Assembly: GCA_036320915.1 (NCBI GenBank)
Contig: JAXBDG010000002.1
Coordinates: forward strand, 1,240,001 to 1,304,000
Direction of reading: 5' to 3'
Length of the DNA stretch: 64,000 nt
Source: Linnemannia elongata
Lineage: Eukaryota; Mortierellomycota; Mortierellomycetes; Mortierellales; Mortierellaceae
The notes under the pieces were generated by a model, which saw only the letters and a program-made list of their open reading frames with translations, made no database searches and was not told where the DNA came from. Of the stretch, positions 43,789 to 56,296 are shown piece by piece. The first letter of the stretch is position 1, and each line of letters begins with the position of its first letter. The translations under genes and the position numbers were made by a program.

Positions 43789-45786
43789 ATGGTCAAGAAG
43801 TACGTTCTCGTCTCCGGAGGTGTCATCTCGGGTATCGGCAAGGGTATTATCGCCTCCTCCACCGGTCTCCTCCTCAAGACAATGGGTCTCAAGGTCACCT
43901 CGATCAAGATTGACCCCTACCTCAACATTGATGCCGGCACCCTCTCCCCCCTCGATCACGGTAATTACTTCATTTTCCCTGTCTTTTTGCAATCCTTCTC
44001 ATGCTGTCCATTTGATTCCACATACATCACACATCGCACCAAACCCACCCCCTGCAAGACTTGTGGGGAGACTATCACACTGCATAACAAAAGACAAAAA
44101 AAAAATGTTTCCCTCCAATTGCGTCCCTCGAAATGTTTTCCCACAACATGAACGTTGTGAGCCATCCCATCCAACATAAACACCAAAAAAAAAAGGCAAT
44201 TGACACTCATACTCCCTTCCTCCTTCTCTTCATTTGCAATAGGTGAGGTCTTTGTCTTGAACGATGGTGGTGAGGTCGATCTCGATCTCGGAAACTACGA
44301 GCGTTACCTCGACGTTACCTTGACCCGCTCCAACAACATCACCACCGGCAAGATCTACAGGGATGTCATCGAGCGCGAGCGCAAGGGCGATTACCTCGGC
44401 AAGACCGTTCAGGTCGTCCCCCACATCACCGATGCTATTCAGGACTGGGTCGAGCGTGTCGCCACCATCCCCGTCGACGACTCTGGTGAGGAGCCCGATG
44501 TCTGCATCATCGAGCTCGGAGGTACCGTCGGTGATATTGAGTCTGCTCCCTTTGTCGAGGCCATGCGTCAGTTCCAGTTCCGTGTCGGACACGAGAACTT
44601 TGCCTTGATCCACGTCTCCTTGGTCCCCACCATTGGATCCGTCGGTGAGCAAAAGACCAAGCCCACCCAGGCCTCCATCCGTGACCTCCGTGGTTTGGGT
44701 CTCACCCCCGATCTCATTGCCTGCCGTTGCGAAAAGACTGGATTGGATGAGGGTATCCAGGCCAAGATCTCCATGTTCTGCCACGTCCAGCCCAACCAGG
44801 TCCTCGCCGTCCGCGACTGCAACTCTGTCTACCACGTCCCCGAGCTCTTGAAGGATCAGGGTATGGTCGACTACCTCTGGAAGCGCTTGAACATCGAGAA
44901 GACCATCAACATCAGTGCCCCCTTGAAGCAGAAGGGTATCGACATGTGGGCAAAGTGGAACCAGTTGACCTCTTCCCAGGAGCGTCTCCACGACACCGTT
45001 ACCATCGTCTTGGTCGGCAAGTACACCAACCTCCAGGATTCTTATGCCTCTGTCGTCAAGGCCCTCGAGCACGCCTCCTTGAACTGCCGCAAGAAGCTCA
45101 TCATGAAGTGGGTCGAGGCTTCGGATCTCGAGCCCGAGGCTCGCTCTGCCAACCCCGTCAAGTATCACGAGGCCTGGCAGGATCTCTGCTCTGCCCAAGG
45201 TATCCTTGTCCCCGGTGGATTCGGTAACCGTGGTGTCGAGGGCAAGATTGCCGCCGCCAAGTGGGCTCGTGAGCAGAAGGTCCCTTACCTCGGAATCTGC
45301 TTGGGTCTCCAAATCGCGGTCATCGAGTTTGCCCGCAACGTTTGCGGTATGCCCGAGGCTCACTCCATCGAGTTGGACGAGAACACCACCACTCCCGTCG
45401 TTGTCTTCATGCCTGAGATCAGCAAGACTCACCTGGGTGGAACGATGAGGCTCGGAGTAAAGGCGACATTGTTCCAGGAGGGAACTGAGAACTCCAAGCT
45501 TCGCAAGTTGTATGGAGGTGGAGACAGCGTTTTGGAGCGTCATCGTCATCGTTATGAGATCAACCCCGAGATGATCGACAGATTCCACGCCAAGGGTCTT
45601 CAGTTTGTCGGCAAGGACGAGACCGGTCAGCGCATGGAGATTGTCGAGATGGCTGACCACCCTTACTTCGTCGGTGTCCAGTACCACCCTGAGTACTTGA
45701 CCCGTCCCCTCAAGCCCTCCCCTCCCTTCATGGGTCTTATCTTGGCTGCCACTGGTGACCTCGAGAACCACCTCGCCTCGTTGTAA
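43789..45786 (+). CDS. URA7: CTP synthase
   Basis: Makes CTP from UTP, ATP and glutamine, the last step of pyrimidine nucleotide synthesis; it also feeds phospholipid synthesis. Two exons (43789-43960, 44243-45786), 571 residues. The synthetase domain opens with [20 protein letters not shown] (P-loop) and [20 protein letters not shown], followed by [14 protein letters not shown]. The glutamine amidotransferase domain has [12 protein letters not shown], the nucleophile Cys in YLGICLGLQ, and the His/Glu pair in GVQYHPEY. Length and motifs match yeast Ura7/Ura8. Codon bias is extreme, indicating high expression. The complete antisense frame is also open over 523 codons, which is a by-product of that bias. 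Confidence 0.98.
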
Positions 45787-46590
45787 TTTATTATTCAGCA
45801 TTTTCTACTCCTTTCTATTCATCATTTTTTTCGTACCCCTTTGCATTCACTTTTTCACTATGTATCATAACTCCTAAAAAAAAACCTACAACAATAAACC
45901 ATTAGCAGGTCTATGGATTTGCACCCTTTTAATCATAACAACGCAGAAAATGAAGAGTGGCTGGGCGGTTGAGTGAAGACAGTACAACTCTTTAGTGTGT
46001 GGTTGAGTCGACGTTCATGTCACTCTTATAACAACATGATACCAGCAGTTGTATGCCTCCATGCACAAAGCGATGGTTCTATTCATTCGTTTTCTACAAG
46101 GTGGCGGTGATGGTCAAAAGACGCACAGGCCACGATCATTGATCAAAAATTGAGACGATTAGGCATTTTTGTTTGAGTGATGGTGCCTGACTGATGGATG
46201 ATCAATCCTCACGGCATGCTGCTGCGAAATAGTATGAAGAAGGATTTTCGTTCTTTGTGTCGAGAGTTGATGCGACGTTTTTGTTGAAAACACACTCCAG
46301 GATCCTCCACAATAACTCAACCGAGCAGATTGGGGGCGATGTAGACCCTAGGGCAATGGCGAGCTGATATTCGCGCGCGACCATTTGCAGCACGTCACTC
46401 AAGAAAGCGAAGGAGCTAAATCGATTACAAAAATGAACACGTGAAATCAACCTCAACGCGTCAAGCGACAAGTCAAACAAGCAGAATGTTGTAACTCAAT
46501 CGATATAACTTCATTTGGAAAAAGGAGTGTGTCGGGATCACACCAAGGGGTCGTCACCTCTTCTCCACAACCCCCCAGCATTATCTCTGT
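45787..46590. other. Intergenic region
   Basis: 3' UTR of CTP synthase, then sequence without clear coding signal. A 92-codon minus-strand ORF (46202-46480) is open but has no recognisable domain. Confidence 0.45.
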
Positions 46591-47325
46591 ATGCACTACT
46601 CTTCCTCAACGGCGGTGATGATGTTTTTGTTTTCTCGGTCAAGTACAGCCTTTTTCTTACTCTTGCTTAACCTCATAACGCTCTTATCAACTTTTCACCA
46701 AGGATCTCACACTAACTCATCGACAGCAACGACAGCGACGCTTATCGATTTTGTCTTGGCCAGGACACCTTTCGCTGCCTTTCGACCTCAACAACTGCCC
46801 TCCTTTCAGCCAGAACAGCATTCGCGTCTTCCAAACTTAGGAACCACGCCTGAAGATAAGACCCATAAGGAATGTTCAAATTGGGGGAGGCGCCTGATGG
46901 ACATGAAGGACCATAAGCGGTCTTGTGGGGTAACCGGGACACCGTTGTCTGTGCATACAAGGACCGTGACAAGAGGTACAGCCTGCGACCGTCTCTTCTG
47001 CGACACATCCGTGAGAGCCATCAGGTCTTTTAGTGTTTATAGGTCGACTGTTCGACTCAGTTCAAAACTGCAGAGGAAAAAACACCCCCATAATCAGGAG
47101 CACAGGACGGTTCACTGCAGAGTGGAGTGGTGCGGGAACATGTTCTCAAGTGACATGACGGAGAACGACCACTTCACTACTATCCACAATCAGATCGCAC
47201 AAGAAGCCCTCAATGACAAACTTGCTCCAAGGCACGCCGCACTGTGTTACTCGGGACAACCAGAAAGATACAGGTATGGAGCATTTGTTGAGCCTTTGGA
47301 ATCAAATCGTTTGCTTAAGCTCTGA
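46591..47325 (+). CDS. Hypothetical protein with signal-like N-terminus and one zinc-finger-like motif
   Basis: Open frame of 244 residues that I do not recognise. The N-terminus is hydrophobic (FFLLLLNLITLLSTF), resembling a signal peptide or anchor. The C-terminal half contains CRVEWCGNMFSSDMTENDHF plus TTIH, which fits C-x4-C-x12-H-x4-H and could be a C2H2 finger. Upstream Cys pairs (CDRLFC, CSNWGRR to RSCG) lack clear partners. A splice option exists: donor at 47274 (ACAG/GTATGG) and acceptor at 47341 (GTACAG) remove a 68-nt intron and give a slightly shorter product ending AWLIGSTD at 47375. A finger combined with a signal peptide is contradictory, so the true start may be downstream. 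Composition is less biased than in neighbouring housekeeping genes. Confidence 0.4.
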   Translation: MHYSSSTAVMMFLFSRSSTAFFLLLLNLITLLSTFHQGSHTNSSTATTATLIDFVLARTPFAAFRPQQLPSFQPEQHSRLPNLGTTPEDKTHKECSNWGRRLMDMKDHKRSCGVTGTPLSVHTRTVTRGTACDRLFCDTSVRAIRSFSVYRSTVRLSSKLQRKKHPHNQEHRTVHCRVEWCGNMFSSDMTENDHFTTIHNQIAQEALNDKLAPRHAALCYSGQPERYRYGAFVEPLESNRLLKL

Positions 47326-47375
47326 TCACTTTTTCGTACAGCGTGACCGCATGGTTGATTGGCTCTACCGATTGA

Positions 47376-49773
47376 TGATTGATCATGCTCCGTCTCCACG
47401 ATTAACCTTTTTGTTCTTTCTTGTTGGCATTGTATGACACATTGCATTTGAGTATAAAGGCGACCCTTTCAACAGAGTTGCTGGAAGTAGCGAAACGGTT
47501 GCTATTATATTCTCGAAAGAAACTAAGGTTGTTACTGGAAAGCTTATGGTATGTTTGTTCTAAGTTTTTTCATTTTTATTTATGTTTGTTATTTGATGAA
47601 GTCGACGCGTTGGAATTGCGTTATGTTTTCATTTTTTCATTTATAGATTTCTCTCAATCGACTGATACGACGGATAGACGGAAGATGTGATGTCCCGATC
47701 CATTGGCGTGGGTTTCTGACCATTTTAAGGCCTTCAGCGCTCATCTGCTCAACGTCTACCACTCCATGGTGGGTCGTGGATACCGTATGGACTCGCCGTC
47801 GCCAGAGGGGTGGTTTTGTTAGACATGCAAGGTGTTACTGTCATGGAGAACTTTGGAGTGCATGTTTAACGGCGATCATAGGAACCTTAGATCAAGACAG
47901 ACAACCTATTACTTGCAGTGTTTCCACTTGCTAAACTGGAGAGATGTATGTAAAAGTGTTTTTTCTTTTTCTTACGAGTTGTATAGCTTTCAGAGAAGTC
48001 AAAAGTCGTTATGATATTCTAACATCACATTGGTTATTTATTCTATAGTTCGAGCAGTCAGTGCGATCCCGATATCAGATCCAACCCGAAGAGGACCATG
48101 TGGCCGGTTTGGTAAAGCGTCGGATGCCGTAAAAGCGGCCCACTGGTGCCCTTGCCAACAGGACATGCATTGCCTATCGTGCCGAGCTGGATAGGGAGGG
48201 ATAACTCATACTCTCTTTGTAGCAAGGCGCTTAAGGAACCACCCGTCCTCGCTCCTGTCCCTCAACCCTCGACATAGAAGGCACTAGTCTTCCATATTAC
48301 GACCCGACTTGGATTCTTGTTGCGTCATCATTGTGAATTCGTAAGTGTGAGGGTTACCATTTTTCTTTTTGTGTTGATCCTTTCCAGACTCTAACTGTGA
48401 TTGTTTTCTTGTCAATTCAATAGTTTTTCTTGGATATGCGGGTCTCCAAGCGGGTGGCCAACTTGAACAAGTTCCAAAAGGAGTGGGCCATCCAGATCCC
48501 TCATGCCGACGCAAAGGCTAATGCTCTGGTTACTGAATACGCAGCTGCTCCGAGTCGTAGTTCTGGAACCCTCAGTGGGGAGGGTCTTGACCCGATCATT
48601 TGAATTCAAGGAGGCAAAAAGGTTCGATCGATCTAGCACAATGGTCCGAGACTGAGTACAAGTTCTTTATGGCGACTTGCCAAAGTAATGTCGTTGGTGA
48701 CTGGTCAGGATATCACAGGAAAGCTTGCCCATGTGAACCACATCTTCTCGACGACGCCTATGCCTTCGGTAACTGCTTTCTCATTGGAGGTGGGATTAAC
48801 TTTGGCTAAGGACACATGGCCCAGTTTACATCCTGCTATGGCTTTGTCGGCAACAAGGTAATTTACGGTATCACAATTGTACGTCAACTGATTCTGGAGC
48901 TGCTTGCCGCGACTTTAGGGAATATTGAATGTTTGCTTGTGCTATCATAAAATGGGTGGCATGTTTGCCACAAGCGCTTGTTCACATTCTGTTCATGATC
49001 TCTTCTCATAGATGGCAGTCTATGCTGGACGGCCTTTTTGAGCGCAGCAGCAGGTGGATGGCGGTTGTTCCCCAGGAGTTCTGTCAAGTCTTAGACTAGA
49101 TCATCAAGTGCGTACTTCTATTTTTTCGTACACTTTGAGGACCTTTATTACTTTCTTTCTTTTTACTTCCTTGCTCGTTTTGCAGACTTTAAAAAAAAAT
49201 TGAAGCTTGCCAATGCTTCTTCAAATTCCTTTTTTCCCTCAAACGCGTCGTGGTGGGTGTTATCCAAATAAAATTGCATCTAACACGCTCTTTTCCTTTT
49301 ATCGTTTGTTTGTGAGCTATTTTGTGTGAGTGTGTACGCGTATGCATTTCTATTTAGCGCGGTGGGGGATAGGCCAATGGTGACCAAGGACGTGCGTGTG
49401 TCCGTGGTGGCGTGCTTGTCGCACTTTTTTTTTTTTGTATTTTCCCACTCCTACTATCGCTTCACACCATCAATTAGCTTGACCCTTCTGTGCCTAATCA
49501 TTTATTTCCTTTTGTCCTCTTCGCCAAGTCTTTCACTTCACCTTCTCTCTCACCCTCTCCTTTTTTTTTCACTCCCCACTCCGCTCCAGCCTTCACCATC
49601 CTCCAACGGCGGCGTAGTCGAAACAAAACAAAGGACAACTAACCTCCATCAGCTCCATCGAACCACTCCACCCTACCCTTCACCCAAAAAAAGAAACAAG
49701 AAGAGCAACAACACATACAATCAAAAAACCCACTGCAACAAAGTTTTCCTTTCGGCTAAAGTGTGAAAAAAGA
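47376..49773. other. Low-organisation region with coding-like debris
   Basis: No complete gene could be built. Several short stretches look like exons flanked by splice-like signals. One follows a TAG acceptor at 48422 and reads FFLDMRVSKRVANLNKFQKE onward for about 57 residues to a stop at 48601. Another at 48600-48809 contains WSETEYKFFMATCQSN and ends INFG. They do not join into one frame without stops. From about 49130 the sequence becomes T/CT-rich, the leader of the PP2C gene. Confidence 0.4.
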
Positions 49774-52002
49774 ATGTCTCTTCGGCTCTCGGCTCTGCAG
49801 CAGGGTCGTCGTTCAATGACCCTGCTTCGTCTCCACTCGTCCCAGCAACCTTCTTCTTCTTCTTCTTTTACATCCCTTCGTTCCTCCTTCTCATCTTCCT
49901 CCTTGACTCGGAACCGACTTCGTCCAACTCTCACCGCCCCTCGACCGAAAAAAACCCCAGGCCAACAGAGTCAACAGAGCCAACAGGTGCTACCACCAAA
50001 CAACACCACCAAGGAATCACCTGCTGTCAGTCGCATCCTCCCCTTGAACAAGAACCATCTGTCGTTCAAACAGCAACACTACGACCGGCTCAAGAACCAA
50101 GACTCTCATCAGCGAGACCAGCATCAGCGCCAACAATACGAAAAGAATCACGACGGCCCTGGTTTCAACCCCTGGATCCTCCATCTCATCGAATCTCGAC
50201 GAAAAGTCATCAAAGCCTTTATCCTCGGAGGACTTGTAGGCACAGCCGGTGTCGGAATCTACCACTTTACGAAAAGGTACAAGCACTCGACCTGGCCCCA
50301 GATCCAAGCCGATTTCATTAATATTCGCAGCTCCTTGACCGGCCAGACTTCAGGACCCAGTCCCACCCCAGGCGAGCACCGATCCTTTTCAACTGGTGAT
50401 TCTCCCTTTCAATCCCCCTCCCTTCATCGATACGAGAAGCAATCCGTTCGAATGTTGTCCTCTGAACAGGTGGATGAACGACTTGCCCAAAACGAAAAGG
50501 CCTTCAGAGTGCTGACTAAGGAGAAGGACTCAAAGGAGAAGAACAAGGAGGAGGTCATTGTCGGCTACTGTGTCAACCAGGTCGCTTCCAACAACCCAAT
50601 CGAGGACGATCTGTCACGGCATGTGATCCGGAACCAGAACGGCGGGATCGAAAAGGCCTTCTTTGGCGTCTTTGACGGCCACGGAGGTTGGTGCTGCAGT
50701 CAGCGAGTTGCTTTGGAGTTGGCGCCCTCTGTTGCCTCTGAGCTGGAACATGTCAAGGACCCTCATGATATCATGGCGGTTATGGAGGCGATTGAGAATG
50801 GGTTCCTGAAACTGGACGACAAGATTGTGAACCAGACGGTCCAACAGGTGCTCGAGTTTCCCTCTCGTCCCTTGGCCTGCTCCAGTCTCTTGCCAGCCAT
50901 TTCAGGATCGTGTGCTTTGATGGCATACATCGACGTCAAGGAGAAGGATCTTTATGTAGCATGTACCGGAGACTCTCGTGCCGTCCTGGGTGTCCGCGTG
51001 CCTTCTGCCACCAGCACGTCTGGACACACCTGGAAGCCTGTGCCTCTTTCGTTTGACCAAACAGGAAGAAACCGCTGGGAAGTCCGAAGACTACAGGAGG
51101 AGCATCCCGGCGAAGAAAACACTGTGGTCATGCGTGGGCGTGTCCTCGGTGGTCTTGGTGAGTCGACATATTTTGCGTATCAAGGTTCAATTGAATGCAT
51201 CAGCCCCTGCCCTTTCTTCACTAACGCTTTTGCCATGTGGATGCAATCTAGAACCAACGAGGGCGTTTGGAGATGCAAGATACAAATGGACAAAGGAGAT
51301 TCAGGAGCGCGTGTTCCAATTATTCCCCTCCTACCGTCAACCTCACCGCAACTACCATACCCCTCCTTATGTTACCGCCAAGCCCGTTGTCAAGCATCAC
51401 AAATTACGTCCAGAGGATCGATTCTTGGTTATGGCGACTGATGGACTCTGGGACAAGTTGACTAACGACGAAGTGATTCAGCTAGTCGGCGATCTATTGG
51501 ATGGCAAGACTGGCCAGGAGAAACTGGTTCTGGACCGCGAGGAAGTGAAGGCGATCAAGGGCAAGCTCCAGGCGATCCAAGGCGTTATCACGGGCAAGAA
51601 GAATGAGCAGAACGAGGAGAGCGAGGAATTAACACCAGCCAATTTGCCACCCAAGGGTCCTGCTAGCCAAATCAGGCAGTTCACTTTCAAGGACCAATCC
51701 AATGCCTCGACACATCTTGTCAGGAACGCTCTCGGAGGCGGAGACGCTGACCAATTGGCTGCCACTCTTTCCATCCCGTCGCCCATGAGCCGCGTCTACC
51801 GCGACGACATCACCGGTATGTTTTGCTTTTGTTTTACTTGCGAGGTGTTTCTGTCGAGACGAGTAGAGTCGATGAAACTAACTAACGCTTTTCTTTTCTT
51901 GGTGTATTGTGAATAGTTACGGTTATCTTTTTCGGACAGGCAGAGTCCAAGAGTAATTTCAAGAGCGACCAAACCACTGATGGTTTTGTGGAGATCGCTT
52001 AG
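49774..52002 (+). CDS. Mitochondrial PP2C phosphatase (pyruvate dehydrogenase phosphatase / Ptc5-like)
   Basis: Mg/Mn-dependent Ser/Thr phosphatase, probably reactivating pyruvate dehydrogenase by dephosphorylating E1-alpha. Three exons (49774-51157, 51252-51815, 51917-52002), 677 residues. The N-terminus is Arg/Ser-rich and free of acidic residues, a typical matrix-targeting sequence. A single hydrophobic span follows (KAFILGGLVGTAGVGIYHF, about residues 147-165), suggesting inner-membrane anchoring. The PP2C domain has NQVASNNPIEDDLSRHV, FFGVFDGHGG with the metal Asp (about 295-304), YVACTGDSRAVLGV, EPTRAFGDARYKW and FLVMATDGLWDKLTNDE. EPTRAFGD and the long insertion before the last motif are typical of the PDP subgroup. 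The next gene encodes lipoate ligase, which serves the same enzyme complex; the adjacency is suggestive only. Confidence 0.9.
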
Positions 52003-52326
52003 GGCGCGTAAGAGTTATTTTGTAAAGTTATTAAAAAGGGAAGGTTTTGTATCGTTTGCAACAATGTAAGAAGTGGTCAAGTGTGTCTGTGTTAGGGGGA
52101 GAGGAGAACCCTGAATGCGGCGAGTTTGGCGGAAGAAGAGCGCCGGAGGAGAGAATGATTCAGACTGCTCTCTTTCTTTTTTTCTCACGAACTTTATTTT
52201 TTATTTCCTTTGGTGCCTGACTATACTCCGAGACGAACGGAAACACATCTCCTTTCTTGTTTTTGCTTTTACACTTCTTTTCTCCACATTCACAACCAAT
52301 TCAACAACCATTCAGTTCAATTGCAC
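52003..52326. other. Intergenic region between PP2C and lipoate ligase
   Basis: 3' UTR and the T/C-rich leader of the lipoate ligase; no other feature seen. Confidence 0.45.
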
Positions 52327-54229
52327 ATGCTTCGTCGTTCTCCACTATTCGCTCTACTGGGCTGCCAGAGTTTAAGGATAGCACGGCCTGTTGTCCCTTC
52401 AACCTCACCAGCGTCATTCGCATTGTTCTTTACAGGATCACGGCATGTCACCAACCGGAAACAGTATTCCACTGGCGCTACAAGTTCTGAAGAACGAGCC
52501 GTCAAGGCACCGGCTACCAAGAACGTGCAAGGAAATTTCAAAGTAATTGAAAGTTACTTATGGATACTTGGAGGTGTGTCTTGATTGTGCGAGGCGTTTG
52601 CTTGACGTTTGGACCCTAACGGCGGTTTGCCTTGATGGTTATGGCTAGGTCGAGACGTATATTTCAAAGATCAACGATCCATACACCAACCTGGCCTTTG
52701 AAGAATGGTACCCTAAACCCGACGTCTTTCCCTAGGTGTGAATGAGGGCATTGAATAGACGCACGATCCATCTCGCAGACCAATTGACAGAAAACATCTT
52801 TATGCTACCGTCCTTTTATAGGTTGTTCAGGAACTCTGATCCATCGATATATATCCTGTTCCTCTACAGGAACTCCAAATCTGTCATTGTCGGGAGGAAT
52901 CAGGTACCGGACGCCAAACAATTACTCATTGTTTGCGGGATTAACTTGACGAGGGATGCCGTCGTGAAACTAACGATATCAACTTGTTGTCTATGCGCCT
53001 GAATATGTGCACTAGAACCCGTTCAAGGAATGCAACCTGAAGCTGTTGGCGCGTGATGGTATCCCGTTCGTAAGACGCAAGAGTGGAGGCGGAACTGTGT
53101 ACCACGTAAGTCATCGCTAAAAATCACACAGTAGATGAACAAAGGCGTGGATCACAGACAAGCAGGACCATATTAATTAAACCCATCATTTTTATGTTAC
53201 TTGTATGTGGTAGGATATGGGCAATACAAACTACTCGATCATGATGCCGAGGGAGGTCTTTGACCGCAGGACGAATGTAGAGTTGATCTGTCGCGCGTTA
53301 CATGAGCTCGACATCCCTGCTTCTGTGAACGAGCGTCACGATATTGTGGTCGATGGCAAAAAGATAAGTTATCCTACCTGGTTATGACGAGATATCTCCA
53401 TGCAATGATTGCAGATGTTTTAACACGCGCTTCCTTTTGCTCTCTCGTTTCTACATCTCAGGATCGGCATTCAAATTGATCCAACATCGCGCATACCACC
53501 ACGGGACAATGCTGATCGACACTGACCTCTCCTCACTTGGCCAGTACCTCAAAGTCGACCGGACAAGTCTCATCACCAAGGGTGTCGCATCTGTTCGCTC
53601 GCCCGTCACCAGATTGCGCGAGTCCTCTTTCACAATCGACCATCTTTCCTTCTGTGAGGCTACACGGACAGAGTTTTTGAAACGATACGCCTATGATACT
53701 TGGCGACAGAACCTGGAGGGCGAACCTATTGCTGTGGACCAGGAGATGATTGAGAGCTTGGAGGCTGTTAAGGCGATTCGAGATGAAATGAAAACTTGGG
53801 GATGGATGTATGGACAGACACCCGAGTTCTCGTACCAGCTCGAAAAGGCCTTCCCCTGGGGTACCGTCGTAAGTTTTCGTTGTTTTTTAAATTGTGCATA
53901 TGGGGTATTTATTTCTGTCTCCCTCGATTACTCCTTGCGTTGCCGAACTAACGCTTTCTTTCATTTTGTGGTCTCGATAGAATGTGACGATCAAGTCAAA
54001 GGAAGGATTGATTACACAGGTGGATTTGGACTCTATGGACCATTCAATCAACGCACCCTCGTTGCCATTGACGGCTCTCGGGATTGGAATGGAGGGGCAG
54101 AGATATGAAGCCCAGGGACTGGATCTGGCTGTGGAGAGGATCAAGGATGAGGCCCCCGAGGTCCTTGCCCCAGCTGGTGGCGCACAAAAGGTCATGGATG
54201 TCGTCCGTTGGCTCAAGGAGGAGCTTTAG
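52327..54229 (+). CDS. Lipoate-protein ligase / lipoyltransferase (LplA/Aim22/LIPT1 family)
   Basis: Attaches lipoyl groups to 2-oxoacid dehydrogenase E2 subunits in mitochondria. Seven exons: 52327-52542, 52649-52707, 52822-52903, 53016-53105, 53214-53367, 53462-53868 and 53981-54229; 418 residues. The N-terminus is Arg/Ser-rich, compatible with import. Catalytic-core motifs: [45 protein letters not shown] (about 139-153), and [20 protein letters not shown] with the lipoyl-AMP region [13 protein letters not shown]. The junction 53367/53462 reads VVDGKK-I-R-SAFK, where most homologues have KISGSA(F/Y)K; the GT donor after ATAA is the only one that keeps the frame. The C-terminal accessory domain ([20 protein letters not shown] onward) is present. 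Confidence 0.92.
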
Positions 54230-54403
54230 ATCTTTCTGTTCTTTTCGGCGTGGAGCCCATGGAACTACTTTAGAACATTAAACAATAGATGCAAGCTACA
54301 ATGAGTCGTTTCTATCTTCGCGTATTGTTTTATTTGCTTCTGCTTGTATTAGGTGATCAGAAATGGTGTGTGAAGGGGGAGAGAGAGAGATAGATAGATT
54401 TCT

Positions 54404-56296
54404 TTAGCAGAAGAACTGCTTGTAGAGAGGGTTGTTGGTCTCCTCGACCCAGTGGTAGTTCAATTGAGCCAGGTACTTTGTAAACTCCTCGTTATCTTCC
54501 TCAGGGACCTGTAACCCCGCTAATACCTTGCCCATATCTATTTTGGCATAAAAAAAAAAAAGGGAACGACGTCGTTAGTCATCTATACCCAGCAATGTAT
54601 ATGAATACATAAAAAAAAAGAGCAAAAAAATGACTTACCGGAGCCGTGATTCCGGTAGTGGAAGAGCGAGACGTTCCATCCAGCCCGTAGACCCTCCAAG
54701 AACTGTAACAGCGCACCAGGACGTTCGGGGAACTCGAACCTAAACATCCTCTCGTTCTCAGCCTCAGACCGTCCACCAATCATATACCTCGCATGGGACT
54801 TTGCCATTTCATCCTCGCTAATATCCCAAGCCTGCATATCCTCCTTGCCCAACCGGTCCATGATCAACGGTACCTCTCTCCTACGATCCTGACATAAGAA
54901 GGACATGTAGATCTGTGCTCTCCTGTTAGGCGCATACCGGTACGAGAACTCGGTCACCATGAGCGGATGGATATGTTTGTAGAGCTGCAAAAAGGCGCCG
55001 GGCTTTTCGGGGATGACGACGGAGAGGAGGGCTTCTTTTTGTTCTCCGAGTAAAGCACGTTCGGCGACGAAGCGGAGGCGTTCAAAGTTCATGTTGGCGC
55101 CCGAGGTAACGGCGACGCAGGTCTTGTTGGTGAGGTTGTGTTCGCGGAGGTACTTTTTGCAGCCCGCTACGGCGAGTCCTCCGGCGGGTTCGACGATGGA
55201 GCGGGTGTCTTCAAAGATGTCCTTGATCGCCGCACAGATCTATTGGTGTGGATAAAGGAGGGATAGATCCAAAGTCACGGTGAGTTTCATATGCAAATGA
55301 ACAGGAAAGATTAAAATTAACAGGGACGCATGCACGCATGAGCAATGGAACCAGAGAGGAAGGAGGATGAAAAAAAAATTGTACCTCGTCGTTGGTGACC
55401 TCAACCATCTCATCGACAAATGACTGGCAGAGTCGGAAAGGCTCCTCGCCTACAACCTTGACAGCAGCACCATCTGCAAACAGTCCAACATCCGTCAACT
55501 CAATCCTGCGTCCAGCCTTCAAACTCTGAGTCATTGCATTAGCATCCACGGTCTCACAACCAATGATCTTGATATGAGGTGCAACCCGCTTCACATACGC
55601 CGCTACACCAGCAATCAACCCACCGCCACCAACGCAACAAAAGATCGCATCAATCTCCTGCAGGTTGTGCTGTCTCAAGATCTCAGCTCCAATGGTTCCC
55701 TGCCCAGCAATGACATAGGGATCATCGAACGGTGGGATGTTGGTATAGTTCTCAAGCTTGGTCAACCGCTCACATTCGGCTTTGGCCTCATCAAAGTTCT
55801 TTCCATGCAAAATAACCGTCGATCCTAACCTCAACACATTCCTCGACTTGATCTCTGGCGTAGGAGTTGGCATAACAATGGTCGCCTTGATCCCCATCGT
55901 CTTGGCGGCCGACGCAACACCTTGGGCATGATTCCCGGCCGAGCAAGCAATAACGCCCCTCCGCTTCTCCTCCTCCGTCAAATGGGCCAACTTATTATAA
56001 GCACCTCGGATCTTGAAGGAAAATACATCTTGGAGATCCTCACGCTTGAACAAGATCTGGTTCTGGGTTCTGGCAGAGAGGTTGATGGCGTGGGTGAGTG
56101 GGGATTGCTTTAAGATCTCATAGCAGCGGGCAGTGAGGATCAGACGGAGGTAATCTGGGTGGTGTTGAAAGTCGCCGTCGTGGTGGGAGGAATGAACTGA
56201 GGGGGTTGGGGATCCTGGGGCGGATTCTGTACGTGAGTAAGGGGGGATGTAGGTGGAAGCCTTGGGTGCTCCGTTGGATGTTGGTACTGAAGCCAT
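54404..56296 (-). CDS. ILV1: Threonine deaminase (L-threonine ammonia-lyase)
   Basis: PLP enzyme that converts threonine to 2-oxobutyrate, the committed step of isoleucine synthesis. Three exons: 56296-55385, 55239-54639 and 54537-54404; 548 residues, close to yeast Ilv1 (576). The PLP Lys is K95 in [28 protein letters not shown] and the phosphate loop [11 protein letters not shown] are intact. Two C-terminal ACT-like regulatory domains follow: [20 protein letters not shown] and [20 protein letters not shown]. Both are needed for isoleucine feedback and valine activation in this family. The start is the only in-frame ATG before the conserved core. The N-terminal ~50 residues are Ser/Pro-rich and only weakly resemble a mitochondrial presequence. 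Confidence 0.96.

Noticed and set aside
44230..45801. Open 523-codon frame antisense to CTP synthase
   Set aside because: It mirrors the gene's biased codons, has a repetitive Leu/Asp/Gly composition and no domain, while the sense strand is a complete CTP synthase.
46202..46480. Minus-strand 92-residue ORF as an F-box protein fragment
   Set aside because: ELLWRILECVFN is suggestive, but the sequence is too short and has no further F-box residues.
49774..54229. Metabolic gene cluster for lipoylation and pyruvate dehydrogenase control
   Set aside because: Only two neighbouring genes share the pathway and each has its own leader; co-regulation is not shown.
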